64,000 nt of DNA from Septoria linicola. Taxonomy: Eukaryota; Ascomycota; Dothideomycetes; Mycosphaerellales; Mycosphaerellaceae. The position numbers and the translations under genes are program-made. Shown in pieces: positions 34,928 to 47,788 of this stretch. Position 1 is the stretch's first letter. Each line of letters begins with the position of its first letter. Where the stretch lies: NCBI GenBank assembly GCA_024114885.1, contig CP099422.1:186001-250000 (forward strand), read 5' to 3'. The notes beneath the pieces were generated by a model. The model was not told the DNA's origin. It made no database searches and saw only the letters and a program-made list of their open reading frames with translations.

Positions 34928-37900
34928 ATCCTCTCTTTCTTAGTATCTAACTAGATACTTAACTACCTATAGAGCCTTCTTAGAATTACTTAAAACTAGC
35001 TAGTTTTCTTATTAAAGTCTATTAAACTTTTAATTAAAGGCCTATTAAATAGTTACCTTTTCTAATAATAACTACTAAAAATATCTTCTTAGATCTAATT
35101 ATTATTCGCTAGACGCTACTCTTCTACTATATTCTTAGAGATCTCCTTAAGAATAGCTTCTCTCTTCTTCGATATTAATACTTCTAAGTTACTATCTACG
35201 CTTATAAAGCTAGCTTTACTAAATATATACTCCTTAATATCTATAGCTATAGCGTAGGTAGTATCGAATTAAGCTTTAGCTATAGTCTACTATTTAGCTA
35301 TATAGACTTTAAACTTCTTCTTACTTATACTAAAGAGCTTCTTTATCTCTATACTTACTACCTAATCTATCTATAGAACTTAGCCTACTAAAGTATTAGA
35401 AATCGGGCCTAGACTAGTTAGAAGTATCTTAGTAGCGAAGAGTTTTATTACTTATATAGAGTATATAGTACCTAAAGCTATAAAGAGTATTCGCTTATAA
35501 TAGAGATATACGCTATAGACTATAGAAACGTTAATACGATTACTATTAGGTAACTTATCTAATACTTAACTCTTAGAGTAGGCTAGAAATACTATTAGAA
35601 TTATATAATACTCTTCGTCTATATAAGTATACTACTAAGAGAGATAGGGATACGAAATAACTAGCGAGCCTACTTTAGTATAAGGATTCTTCTAACTAAG
35701 ATTAAAGTTAGCTTTTATATTATTAGTAATTACTAAAGCTATAGTCTTAACGAAGCCTATACTATAGCTTTACTTATTAGAGATAATACGCCTCGCTAGC
35801 TACTTCGCCTTCTTAGAGTTAAAGAGCCTATTACTAACTACGTTAGAGGTTAGTAAAAGTCGTCCTCTATCGCTAGTATCGTCTAGAGAGATTATAAACT
35901 AAACCTAATTAAGGCTTTTCTCTTTAAGTAGTATATTCTCGTTTAAGGCGATATACTAGAAGCTATTAGAGTAGTTAGAACTAGTCTTATCGTCGAAGAT
36001 ATAAAAGATAGTAGATAGGTAGGCTACGTATTTAATAGTCGTATACGGAGTAGTAACTAGCTAATATAGCTATAGTAGAGGATACTAGCGAAGAAGCTAT
36101 TAGGATAGCGAGTACTATATACTACGAGACTAACTATACTAACTAAGAGCCGTATTATACTATCGATATACTATAAACTCCTATCGTATAGCTTTAAGTA
36201 AGAAGTCTAGAATCTAGAATAGGCCTCTAGTAGAAGAAGAATAAAAGAGGAAGCTATAGTCGGTCTAGGTACTCTTATTACTATTATAGTCTAAGAGCTC
36301 CTAAGCCTTCTAGTAGATATTAGAAGTAACTTTCAAGTCTATCTTAGTTATAGAGAACTAAAAAAGTCTAAGGTAGCTTCTACCTACCTTACGTATTAGA
36401 GCGTTAATATCGTTCTCTAGTTCCTAAGTATTAGTATCCTTCTTACTATAATAAGTATGTCTTATAGGCTTAGAGAAGAAAGTATTCGCTTCTAGCTTAA
36501 ACTATATCTAGTTTTAAGTATTCTAAGCGATAAGGGCTTAGAGATTAGCTATACTACCTATCTAAATAATACGCTAGTAGAGAGTATATATTACGTTAGC
36601 TATCTTTAGTAGCCTTAAACCTATAGTATTACCTATCTTAGCTATATATTCTTTATAAAGAGGCTAGCTAAGGTACGAAAGAATATTAATTAAAGCGTAG
36701 CTCTTAGCTACTTTCTTCTTCTCTTAGATATTATCGACTTCTTTAAGAGCTCTACTAATAATTATATAATAGTAGACTTTAGAAGTAATACTATCCTTTA
36801 TATAAGCCTAGTAACGTAGATTAGGCTCTAAGTCGCTCTCTAGCTCTATTCTACTATTATCTTCTAGTATAATTAGCGATAAGCGTTATAAACCTAGTAG
36901 TAGCTCTATTATAGATAACTCTTAGTCTTACGTAGAACTACTATTATCTAAAGTACTTAGTATAAGAGAAGTTTCGATCGAGTTAATAATAGTTTCTCTA
37001 GCGCGAATTCTAGTAAGCCTCCTACTCTTATAAAGGATAGACGTAGGCTTCTTTATAGAGCTTAGCGTTAACTTCTCTAACTAAGCTTTTAGCCTCTATA
37101 TAGTACTAGGCGATATAGAATCTCTAAGATAAGGCTCTAAGGTCGTAAGTAAATTATCTTCTTCTTCTTCTACTTAACTAGAGTTTCGAGTAGGCCTAGA
37201 TAAGAATAGGCCCTTAGGCGTAGAAGAAGAGAGACGTCTATTAGGTCTTAGGTTTCTAGAAGAAAGTAATAGTCTATAGGATATTAAGAGCTATTTCTCT
37301 ACTACTAGGAATATATAGGTCGGTTCTTCGAAAGTCTCTTCTTTACGTTCTCTCTTAGTAAGCTTAACTATAAATCTATACTAATTAAGCTTATAGCCTA
37401 CCTCTAGGCGTACCTCTCTTATCTTATAGCTAAAGACGTCGACCTATAAGAGCTTCTTCTTAAACTTATTCTAGTAGCGTCTTCTATCTAAGTTCGTATT
37501 AATAAAGCCTAAGCTTTACGAGCTAGGAGTCTTCTTACTTCTCTATAGCTAAAAATACTAGCTATAAAAGAATATATTCGCTACCTATTAGTAGAAACGA
37601 TCTTATTTTTACTATATTAAGAAAACCTAGTCTTTAGGCTCGCTCTCTTTAAAGACGCCTTTATACTTATTTAACTATTAACGAAGGTTCCTAAGTATCT
37701 CTTTATTATATAAGACTTAGTTAAGAAAGAGAAAGTTCTACTCGTACCTAAACTCTATATATAGCTACTACTAAATTAAGTTTCTCTCTTTTACTAAGTC
37801 TCGGCCTTCCTAGTATATTTTCTTTATATTATCGTATTTTATACTCTACGCGTTAAAGTACTTTAGTAAAATCTTAGCTAAGAGGCGTTTAAAGAAGTTA

Positions 37901-38588
37901 AATATACTAATCTTTATTCTATTATTTACTTCCTTAACTTACTTAAGTACTAAGTTAATACTCTTCTCTTATTCTTATAGCGTCTCTAGCGATAGAATAG
38001 CTTTAGTAGCGTTATTAAGGTTCGTTATACTAGTAAGAGATCTACTTAAAAGCTAGAAGCTAATAATAGAGCCTTCGTAATTAATATAAGCGAGCGCTAT
38101 ATCTTATATAGAACTTAAAGAAGCTATTTTTTATCTTTTCTTTAAGGAACCTTATCTAGGTAGTTCTTATATAGAACTTCGAATAGGTAAGGTAGAAGGC
38201 GAAAGCGCTAGTCTTAATAAGCGTTTAGGTATTAAAGAACGCTAGAAAGAGAGAGTCTTATTCTTTATACGTAATAGAGAAAGAGAACGTCTTTAAATAG
38301 TCGTATTAGTAGCTTAGAGTAATATAAAGCGCGTAACTAGTAATAAGTAACTTAAATAGCGAGAAGGGTCGAGTACGTAACTAGTTAAAGAGTTTTCTAT
38401 TATATTAGTTACTACTTACGTATATAAATAGCTATATAGCGTTACTAGGTAGTAATAAAAGATAAGAACTAAATTTAATAGAAATAAGGCTCTATAGTAA
38501 CTAATTTATAGTTAATAAGAAAGAAGAGATTATTTAGAGCGTAAAAGTAGCCTAATTATATATCTTATTATAGTAGTATAACTACTAT
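34928..38588 (-). mobile_element. Unit X, copy B
   Basis: Starts with the same polypurine-complement (CCTCTCTTTC) as copy A and runs in parallel with it until AACTACTA near 38,585. There copy A meets LTR2 and copy B continues into gag-pol remains. Differences from copy A are almost all transitions. Confidence 0.75.
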
Positions 38589-41500
38589 TAGGATTAGGAG
38601 TCTATACGTAGAGCTTAGTTACGTAAGGTTTTAGTTATTATTTAAAAAAATAACTAAAAGTTTATTTTATCTTAACGCTTCTATAGCCGTCGTATACTAC
38701 TAACGCTACTACTAACTACTATAGTATATATCTTACTATCGCTAGTAAGGACTAAGACTTAGATACTATTATCGTTACCTCTACTAACTTAAAAGAGTTT
38801 TATCTTTCGTATACCTAGTCGGCTTACTAGATCGCGCTTTCTATATCGTAAGAGACTACTAGCGCTATAATTAATAGCTAGGAAGGAGCTATTAGAGCTA
38901 TCGTTACTAACGATTTAAGCTTCTCTACTCTTACGTAGGCTAAAAACCTTAAACTTTAAGAATTCTCTACTAGAAACTAATATTTTTAGTAATTCTTTAC
39001 TAATTAGTAATAGAAAAGAGCTCTAGGAAGATAGATCGTAGTACTAACCTTAGAGATCGCTAGTAGAAAAGAGTTTTAGAGATATAGGTCTAGCTTAGAT
39101 TTTTAAGACCTAGTAGTAGAAAGTAGCTTAGAATAGCTAACTTTTATAGTAATAGTAGGCTTAGGACTTAGAAAAAAGAGTAGGATAGTAGGTCGGCTAG
39201 TAGATATAGAATCTATATTTAAAAGTTAAGCTTAGAAAAGTAACTAGCTATATAGATACTTATCTTAGCTATAGAAAATAGTATCGAGATAGTTAGGATT
39301 AGCTAGATTCCTACTAATCTAGTAAAAAAGAAGCTTAGGAAGCTTAGATTAGAGCTCGATAGTAGCTCTAGGAATAAAAGAAATACTTAAGATAGCTAAG
39401 ATTTAGCTAGATTTCTACTAGTCTAGTAAATTATAAGCTTAGAAAGCTCTAATTAGAGCTTAATAGTAGCTTTAGAAATAAAAGAAGCGCTCGAGATAGT
39501 ATAGACTTAGAAAGATTAGCTCTTTTATAGTAGAGGCTAGGCTTTAGTAGCTAGATCTTAGCTTATACTTCTAATTAAGTATCGTCTATCGAATTTCTAC
39601 TTCTTTAGCTCTACTAGGCTAGTTTTAGCCTTTAGCTTACTAAGTCTTCTATTTCTTCTTTAAGCTCTATTAGTAGCTAGCGTATATAACTCTTCCTTTC
39701 TTATTAAGTTATTACTAATAGCTTACTAATAAAGATCTATAGATACTTATACCTAGATAGAAGTCCTAGTTCTATAATCTTCTTTATTAGTAGTAGTACT
39801 TCTTCTAGTTTAACCTAATCTAGAACTAGCTTTAGGTTTTCTTATAGAAAGATATATCTCTTAAAGTCTATTCTCTTATAGATATACTCTCGTTTTAAGC
39901 TATCTAGTTTCTTAAGCTTATATAATATATCTTCTTATAATATTTTAGATATCTTAAAAAAGCCTTTCTATCTAAACGTAAGCTTATAAGAGAAGCTAGT
40001 TTTTAACTTAGAGTAGTATACTAATACGAGATCTTCTTTCTTTAGTATAGTAAGGTCTATATAGTAATATTTATCGAAGTACGCCTTATTCTATTCTTAG
40101 AGACGCTATTAATATAGTCGTTTTTCTTCTATAGTCGTTTCTATAGCTTCTAGAGCTTAAGCTTAAATCGTAAGAAGCTCTACTCTAGTCTTAACCTTAC
40201 TCTAATCTATAATCTAGAAGGTATAGTATTCTAGCTCGATTAGTAGTACTACATTATACTTAATTATTACCTTCGATAGCGTAAGGCTAGTAGTAGAGAC
40301 TATTATCGTTCTCTCTACCTATAATACTACTAGAATATAGTCTCTAATCGAATAAAGGCTACTATTTAAGAGCTTTAAGTAAGTATCTAATATCGTCTTA
40401 TAGCTAACTTTAACGATAGCGTTAGACTAAGAGTAGTATAGCGAAATATTAATACGCTTAATACTATACGATAGTAGTAGCTTCTCTACTTTACTAAGGT
40501 TAGTCTTATAGTTATCGAGAATAACTTCTATAGTAGTACTCTACTAGTAAAAGATCTCTTTCTATATAAACCTTACTATCTATACTAAAGAGATACTCTT
40601 TACTAGATACTAGAATATATATACTTCTAGCTAGCGCGATAGAGATTCGTATATAACTATTAACGAATAGTTCTTTAAAATATATAAGCTATCGATATAC
40701 TACCGCTAGCTAACTATAACTTAGAGTAGGATCTATAGTTCTCTAGGTACCTATCTCTTATACTAAAGACTATAAATAGTATATTACTAAATAGTAAGTA
40801 AGGTTTAAGCCTAAACCCTATCTTACTACTATCGTTTCTAGATAAGATTATATATCTATTTAGCGCTATAGTAACTATTCTTATAATAGTATATCTTAAT
40901 AATATAAGCTCGCGCTTTAGGTTTATTAATAACTTACTATAGGGGTCTAGCTACTTACTCTTAGCGCTAGAGCTAGTTATTCTTAATATAAAATAGCTAA
41001 TACTTTTTCCTTAACTACCTATACTTATTATTAGAAACTCTCTTAGATCTTTATATTCGTATAAGTATAAAAGCGATATTTATTAACTCCTAAGAGTAGA
41101 TCCTATTAATTATAGGTAGCTCGCTCTAAATTACTTATATAGAGAAGGCGTTAACGTAAAAGATATTAAAGAATTACTCGTTAATTATTAGATCTATATC
41201 TTCTTCCTATTCTATAGCCTCTATATCTTTAAGCGTAATAGGCTTTCTCGATAGCGAATCTAGAGCTATATACTTCTTACTAGGAATATATATAATATTA
41301 AAGTCGAAGAGGTAGATCTATACTAGCTAGCGCGTTATTACTATATTTAGTAAATTAGAGATAGCTTTATTAAGCTAGTAAACAAGAGTATTTATATTAA
41401 TCTCTAGTTAGAAGTATACTCTAAATAGCTACGGTTTTAGCTTCTTTAATACTTTTAGTATACTAAGATATTTATACTTTCTAGTATTATACTTAACTTC

Positions 41501-44500
41501 TACTAGGTTAAATAGGCTAGACTTATCTCGAACTAGGTAGCGAAGGAGTAGCTTATCTCGATTATATTAGGAAAGCGTATATCTCTAACCTTTACTACTT
41601 AAATCTACGCCTACGATAATAAGTCCTACTCCTTCTCTATAATTAAGAGTAACTAGAGCTAGAGCTAAAACTAGCGCTTTTAAGACGATATCTTTAGCTA
41701 GTTAGTATTTAGTAGTCTATTAAAACTTAGTATTCTTCTATAAGAGTTTAAATAGTAGAGTAAGGATAATCGTAAAGCCTTTAACCTAGACGTAGTAGTA
41801 TATAACTACGCTAAGGAAGGTTCGAACCTCTTTCTAATTCTCTAGAGTCGGCTATTTCTTAATCTTCGCTACTCTTATAAAGTCTAGATAGCGACTATTA
41901 ATACTAGTAAGATAGCTAACGATTACTAACTATTCGTAATAGAGCTATAGCTTATTAAAAGCTATAGTTATATTAGCTCGTTCTATATTATAGAGAACGT
42001 CGTCTATAGCTATAATATATTTAATAATATAATAGTAGAGGCTAGGTTTAACCTCTTTACCGTTATACTTCGTCTTAGGCTCTTTAATACTAATATTATT
42101 AAGGAATAGCCGTACCTTATACGAGATATACTCTATAAGTACTTAATTAATAATACGAACGAACTAGGTAATAGAATTCGTAGCTCTCTATAGTAACGTT
42201 ATCTACTATAATAAGCCTAGTAGTAAGTTAAAGCCTATAAGGTCTCTATATAATTTATTAAGTAGAATTTAGTTATATCTAGAGAAGATATTAACTAACA
42301 AGGCTAGCGTATAGCTAGTAAAGTTCTTAGAGAAGCTCTCTACGTTAGGTAGTAAGTTTAAGTCTCTTATAGTAAGTTAATTAAACTTCTAAGCTATATT
42401 AATTAACTAGTACTTCTTTAGCTTACCTACCTCTATCTTCTTACTAATAAGGAAGTATAGGTTTCGATAGGTACTATAGTATAGCTTAAGAGTTCTAGCT
42501 TAGATTCGTTATCTTAGTATATCTTCTATAATATATCGTAGCGATAGGTTTAGCTTAAAGCCTAGGTACTACTATAGCTTATAAGGAATTATCTAAATCT
42601 TCTATAGTAGAGTAATATTAGGATTAATTTAGCCTAAATACGTAAAGTCCTATATAAAAGTAGCTTCTCGATTCCTTAGTATATAGTATAGTAAATCTAG
42701 CTCCTTTAGTAGTAGTTCTATACTAGGTTTAAACTTTATAAGCTATTTAGGTATAAGGCGTAATCTAGGCTCGATCGCTAAGAACCTCTTAGTTAAGTAC
42801 TTACTATCGTAAGGTCTAGTACTAGATAGTATAGCTACTTCCTTCTTAATATAAGTCTGTCGCTAGTCTTTTAATCTACTAGGGTTTAAGCTATTAGTTA
42901 TAGTAATATTAGTATTTACTAGTTTAATCTTATTAGTAACTCGCTTATAAAGAGTATAGGCGCTAATATAATTATCTAGCTTCTACTACTCTATAGCTTC
43001 TTTATTACGAGCTTTCTCTACTACTATATTAATAGTAGCCGAGATAATATACGCCTTCTCGCTAAGCTCGTCGTCTACTTTATTAGAAATAACTTCGTTA
43101 TAGGGTCTAGGTTCTTAGATAGCTAGCTCCGCCTCTCTAAGCTTCCTATAAGTAATTATTAAGTATTCGCCTTTATAATTTAAACCCTAGCTCGACTAAG
43201 ATACTAGTATAGTATCGTTAAAACTATACCTAATACTCTAGTATAAGTCTCGCTCGCTAGTATAAGCTAGCTTAGCTTCGCTAGTAGCTAGTAAAAGCTT
43301 CTTAAGTCGACTATTTTAGCTAAATTTAGCGATATTATCTTCGATAGCTACTACTACGAGATAGTTATACTATATTTAAGTCTAGCTATAATTAACTCGT
43401 CTTAATAGCTCGAGCTACTATCGTAGAGAGGTACTTTATCTAATTAAGTCTACTATAAAATAATCCTTAAAGTAAATTACCTTTATATACGATAACTACT
43501 ACGTAAGGTAGTTAAAGACTTAATTCTCTAGAAGTTTAGAGCTATTAGTAACTATAAACGAATACTAGTACTAATCGCTTATCTATCTATACTACTAGTA
43601 TAGTTTAAAGTATAGTATAGAAGGTATAACGTAATTATTATTTAAAAAGGTAACTATAGAACGTTCTACTAGCTAACCTCTCTAAATAGAGTTTTTATCT
43701 CTAACTACTAAACCTTATATAGAAAGGGTAGTAGAAGCTTAAAAAGCTTATAATCTCTCCTCCTACTCTCTACTATTATAAGATCTAGAGTCCTCGATAG
43801 TATACTCTATATTCTTTAGCTAATAATTACTAAAAGTTAGAGTTTAGATACTAACTTCTATTAAATCTAGACGCGATATACGTATTAGAGCTCTAATTAA
43901 TCTCGTACTACCGACTAGAGCTAGTTCTTTAGTACTCTAGCTTTTTCTAGGATCTATTCTATAGTACGTATATTACTTCGGCTATTAAAGCTAGTAAATA
44001 TAATAATATAGCTATCTAGAGTACTAATTAAGCCTTTCTAAGAGCTATTATCGTAGTTCTTAGAAGCTAGGCGTATTCGCTACGCCTATAGCTAGCTAAG
44101 TAAGATTAGGCTATTCGCTAGCGAGACTAGAAATAGTATTATAACTCTTATACTAAAGGTATCGATTAATATCTCTAGATAGTACCTAATAAAAGTAACC
44201 TTACCTTCGACTCCTTCTATAGTAATATTACTAAGAGAGATTATACTAACTTAAAGCTTTCGAACGTATTCGATTAGTATAATTATTAACTTAGCTCTCT
44301 CGTCGATTAAAGACTTATAGGCTATTATTCGAGATCTATACTTTATAGACACGTAGATACTTAGAATAATTTAATAGATATTATTAAATAATAGAAGAAT
44401 ATTATTAGTCTACTCGTAAAGCTAAGAAGCGAGTCTAGGTTTTACTATATTAATTACTATAGTAGTAGCCTAGAAGGCTTTAATATTAGTCGCTAAAATA

Positions 44501-47500
44501 GCTTTCGTTAGCTCCTTCTCTACCTACTCGCTAAAAGCCTTAGATAGTAAGGAATATACGCTAATCTTAGCTCTACTATCTCTATTTATATACTTCTTTA
44601 TATAGAGCTTATTAAGCTTCTTATATAGATCTATATCGTTTAGAATACGATCTTATAAAGAATACGACGCTTGCTCGCTATAGAGAATAATCTCTACTAA
44701 GCTTAACTAGATCTTAGATTCGAGTATTTTATCTATCTAGAAGATATTAGCGTTATTATTAGCGTATATAGCTTAAAGATAGTTATCTATACGCTTAGTC
44801 TTCGAAGGCTCCTTAGCCTTCTTTCGCTTTTAAGTATATATAAAAGCGACTAGAACTAGTAGACTATTTAGGTAGTCGTATATCTACTTATCCTCGACCT
44901 TATCGTTATTATATCTCTAAGTTTAAGAATCCTCTAACTCTCCTATATCTATAAGATAAGGAGCTAGCTAGTTTTTATCTTTAATTTCTTTAATATAAGA
45001 GTAATAGTAAGTATAGGTTCTTATAGCTATAGCCTAAGTCGTAATTCGCTTCTATATTCCTATTAGCTATTCTCTAACTAGACGAGAAGGATTTAGGTTC
45101 CGCTTTATCTTTACGCTATCTCTAGCTATATAGGCGCTAATTAGGTCGTTCTAATCCTTCTAGGTAATAGAAGCGACTTAGCTAATATTAATAAGACTAT
45201 CGATACTAGCTATCTTATTTACTATCCTCTACTAGCTTACTCTTAGCGTTAATAAACGATCTATATTTTCAAGATTAATCTTTCTATAGCGCTACTCTAA
45301 TACTTCTATTAATACGAATAGCTTTAGTAGTTTCTTGTCCTAGTAGTACTATATCTTTTCTATATCTAGGTAAGACGTTCTATAGTATATAATACTAGTT
45401 TTTAGATCTCTATATATTAAGCTCTTAATCTCGAACTACTATAGATACTCGTAGTTTATAGCTATATAGCCTTCGAGCCTATATATCTAATAACCTAAAA
45501 TCTTTAAAGTAATCGCTACGTAGGTCTTAATTATTAACTTATTATCTATCGTAGCTAAGTTAATTAAAATCTCCTAGCTATAAATAGGCCTTAGAATATA
45601 TAGATAGTTATAAGCGTAAGACTTCGCCTACTATCCTATCGACAAGCGTAGTAGCTATAGGTCTTCTTCTTTAAGTCGATAGATCGTAGTAATTACGAGG
45701 TCTTATATACTAGTAGTAATATTATCGACGCTTACTAGTTTACGGCCTTTATAGACTACTATTTCTCTAGTATTAAACTTAGAGTTTAGCTTTAAAGTAG
45801 ACTTCTTTACTACTTCGTATAGCTATATAATATCTCTACTACCTTCGTTATATACTTCTATTTTAAAGTCCTTATTACTATTAATCTAATACTAGGCTAT
45901 CTTTAAGAGTTTACTATAATCTAAGTTACTATTATTAAGGTCTAACCTAAGATAGGCCTAGAGCCTCTTACTAAAACGAAATAGTAGGCCTTATATAAAT
46001 AGAAGAGTATAAGAGCGCTCGTCTATATACGAGGTAGGTATAGTATTAGAGTAGAGTATAAACTACCTTAAGTATTCTAAGAGATTATTATCCTCGCTAT
46101 AGTCGACCTTATAAAGGTTTTCTATATAGTAGCGGTTTCTAAATATATATATATTATCGTACTTTTAGTATTCTTTAATAATCGACTCTTTAAACTTAAT
46201 ATAGTTCTAATTATAGAAACTATTAAGGCGCTAGTATCGTCTACGTTAGACAACTATAACTTAAGTAAGTAACTTCTTATAAAGCTATTTATTATTATTA
46301 AAAAGTAGAATAGCGTAGTTCCTATATAGGACTTTAAAACGCTTAATATACTCGGTTACGTTCTCTCTATTAAAGAAGAGATTCTAGTTCGAGCTAGGTA
46401 TTAGCGGAACCTAAGCGATAATTACCTACTAGCTCTAGGTTATATAGATAGTCTCTATAAGTAACTAGAACTACGTTATAGATAGTCTACCTTCTAAGTC
46501 TAGTTCTTAAAAGATATTAGCGTTAGAGTTAAGGTTATTACCTCTTTAGTCCTTAGCTTCTTTAGATATATTAGTATCTAGTAGAGAGAATAAAGTAAAA
46601 GTAGATAGTAGCTTTACTAGAGATCTTCGAATTTACTTATTAAGCTAGTTAGATAAGCTACTATCTAGTATTATAGGCCGGCTAGTAGACGCTAATTTAC
46701 TTATAGAGCTTATTCGAAAATATTCTAAGAGTATATTATACTCTTCTTAATTAAGTTTTTAAAATAAAATATAGTTATTGTTTAAAATAATAACTAAAAA
46801 ACAAGAGTCTAAATTTTATTAGCTATCTAAAAGATAGATCGTTAAACTTTTCTTATAATACTAGAGCTATATTAATTATATCTAATAAGTAAGGTATATC
46901 GTATCGTATAGTTCGACTATTTATAGTAAGACGCGTCTATCTTACTTATTTAAGTAATCTACTATATAACTATAGTAGTATAATATTACGTTAGCCTATA
47001 CTATATACTAGGTCTAGGGCCTTAGACGTAATTAGTATCCTTAGCTAAATAATTAGCGTCTAATACCGTACTAGAGCTTATTCTAAACGATCTATATACT
47101 AGGAGATACGAGATTACCTAGATAGGTCTAGCCTATTCTATAGCCTCTACGCTATCCGAACGAGAGCGTTTTTATACTAAACCGAGATCTAATCGAAGAC
47201 TATTATAGGTATAGAGACTCTAAGTAAATCTTCGATATAGTAAGTCGCTTTATTATCTATACGATAGTTACTAAATAGATCCGTACTAAGAGGTACTAGA
47301 GATTTATAACTTTTCTAGGTTAGAGCGATATCTATATTCTAGAGGCTTCTATATTATTATAGCTCTTTAAGTCGCCTCTTACGTAGGCTTCTTTAAGCCT
47401 CTTATTAATATTTATAGTATATTAGTTCTCGCTTTAAGGCTACTATCTACCCTCTACGCTTCTAGTCCTAGTATAAGAGAGAAGAGATAGCTCTACCTTC

Positions 47501-47508
47501 GGCTCTAT
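38589..47508 (-). mobile_element. Ty3/gypsy gag-pol region, RIP-destroyed, minus strand
   Basis: Minus-strand reading with allowance for CpA decay shows the standard Ty3/gypsy order. The reverse transcriptase has I-D-D at 42,007-41,999. Downstream come K-E-V-R-T-F-L and A-K-D-I-V-L-K-A-L, then an RNase H start with V-G-V-D near 41,600. Integrase follows at about 40,600-40,200 (D-N-x-K-T-N...E-K-L-L...Y-x-I-K-R-I-N) with a GPY/F-like module around 39,950 (K-L-T-F-R...K-G-F-F-K-I). Gag should occupy ~44-46.7 kb but I could not confirm a zinc knuckle. Stops occur in every domain, so it is inactive. This is a fungal transposon, now a fossil. Confidence 0.82.
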
Positions 47509-47788
47509 TAATAGATAATAACTACTCTAATACTAACCTCCTAGGTAGGTATAAGAGTAGTTATTATAGAACAAGACCTATTTAGAGAGTAATAGTCTTA
47601 TAATACGTATATTAACTAGTAGTAATAAGCTTAAACTAGTAGCTCTAGGACTAAGAGCCTTATACTAGGACTATAGAATATTAAATTAATTAAGTAGAGT
47701 AAATATTACTATTTTAGAAACGAGCTACTACCTTACTTTTATACTAAGGTTACTAAGTACGGTATATAGATAGGCCTTTACCTTACTA
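47509..47788 (-). repeat. LTR3 (280 bp), outer right LTR (5' LTR)
   Basis: Identical ends to LTR1/LTR2. On the minus strand it is followed by ATAGAGCCGAAGG, which after reversal of a TGG-to-TAG change would start with TGG like a tRNA primer-binding site. The four bases after it (ATAG) equal the four bases before LTR1, a possible target duplication, although such words are frequent here. Confidence 0.88.
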
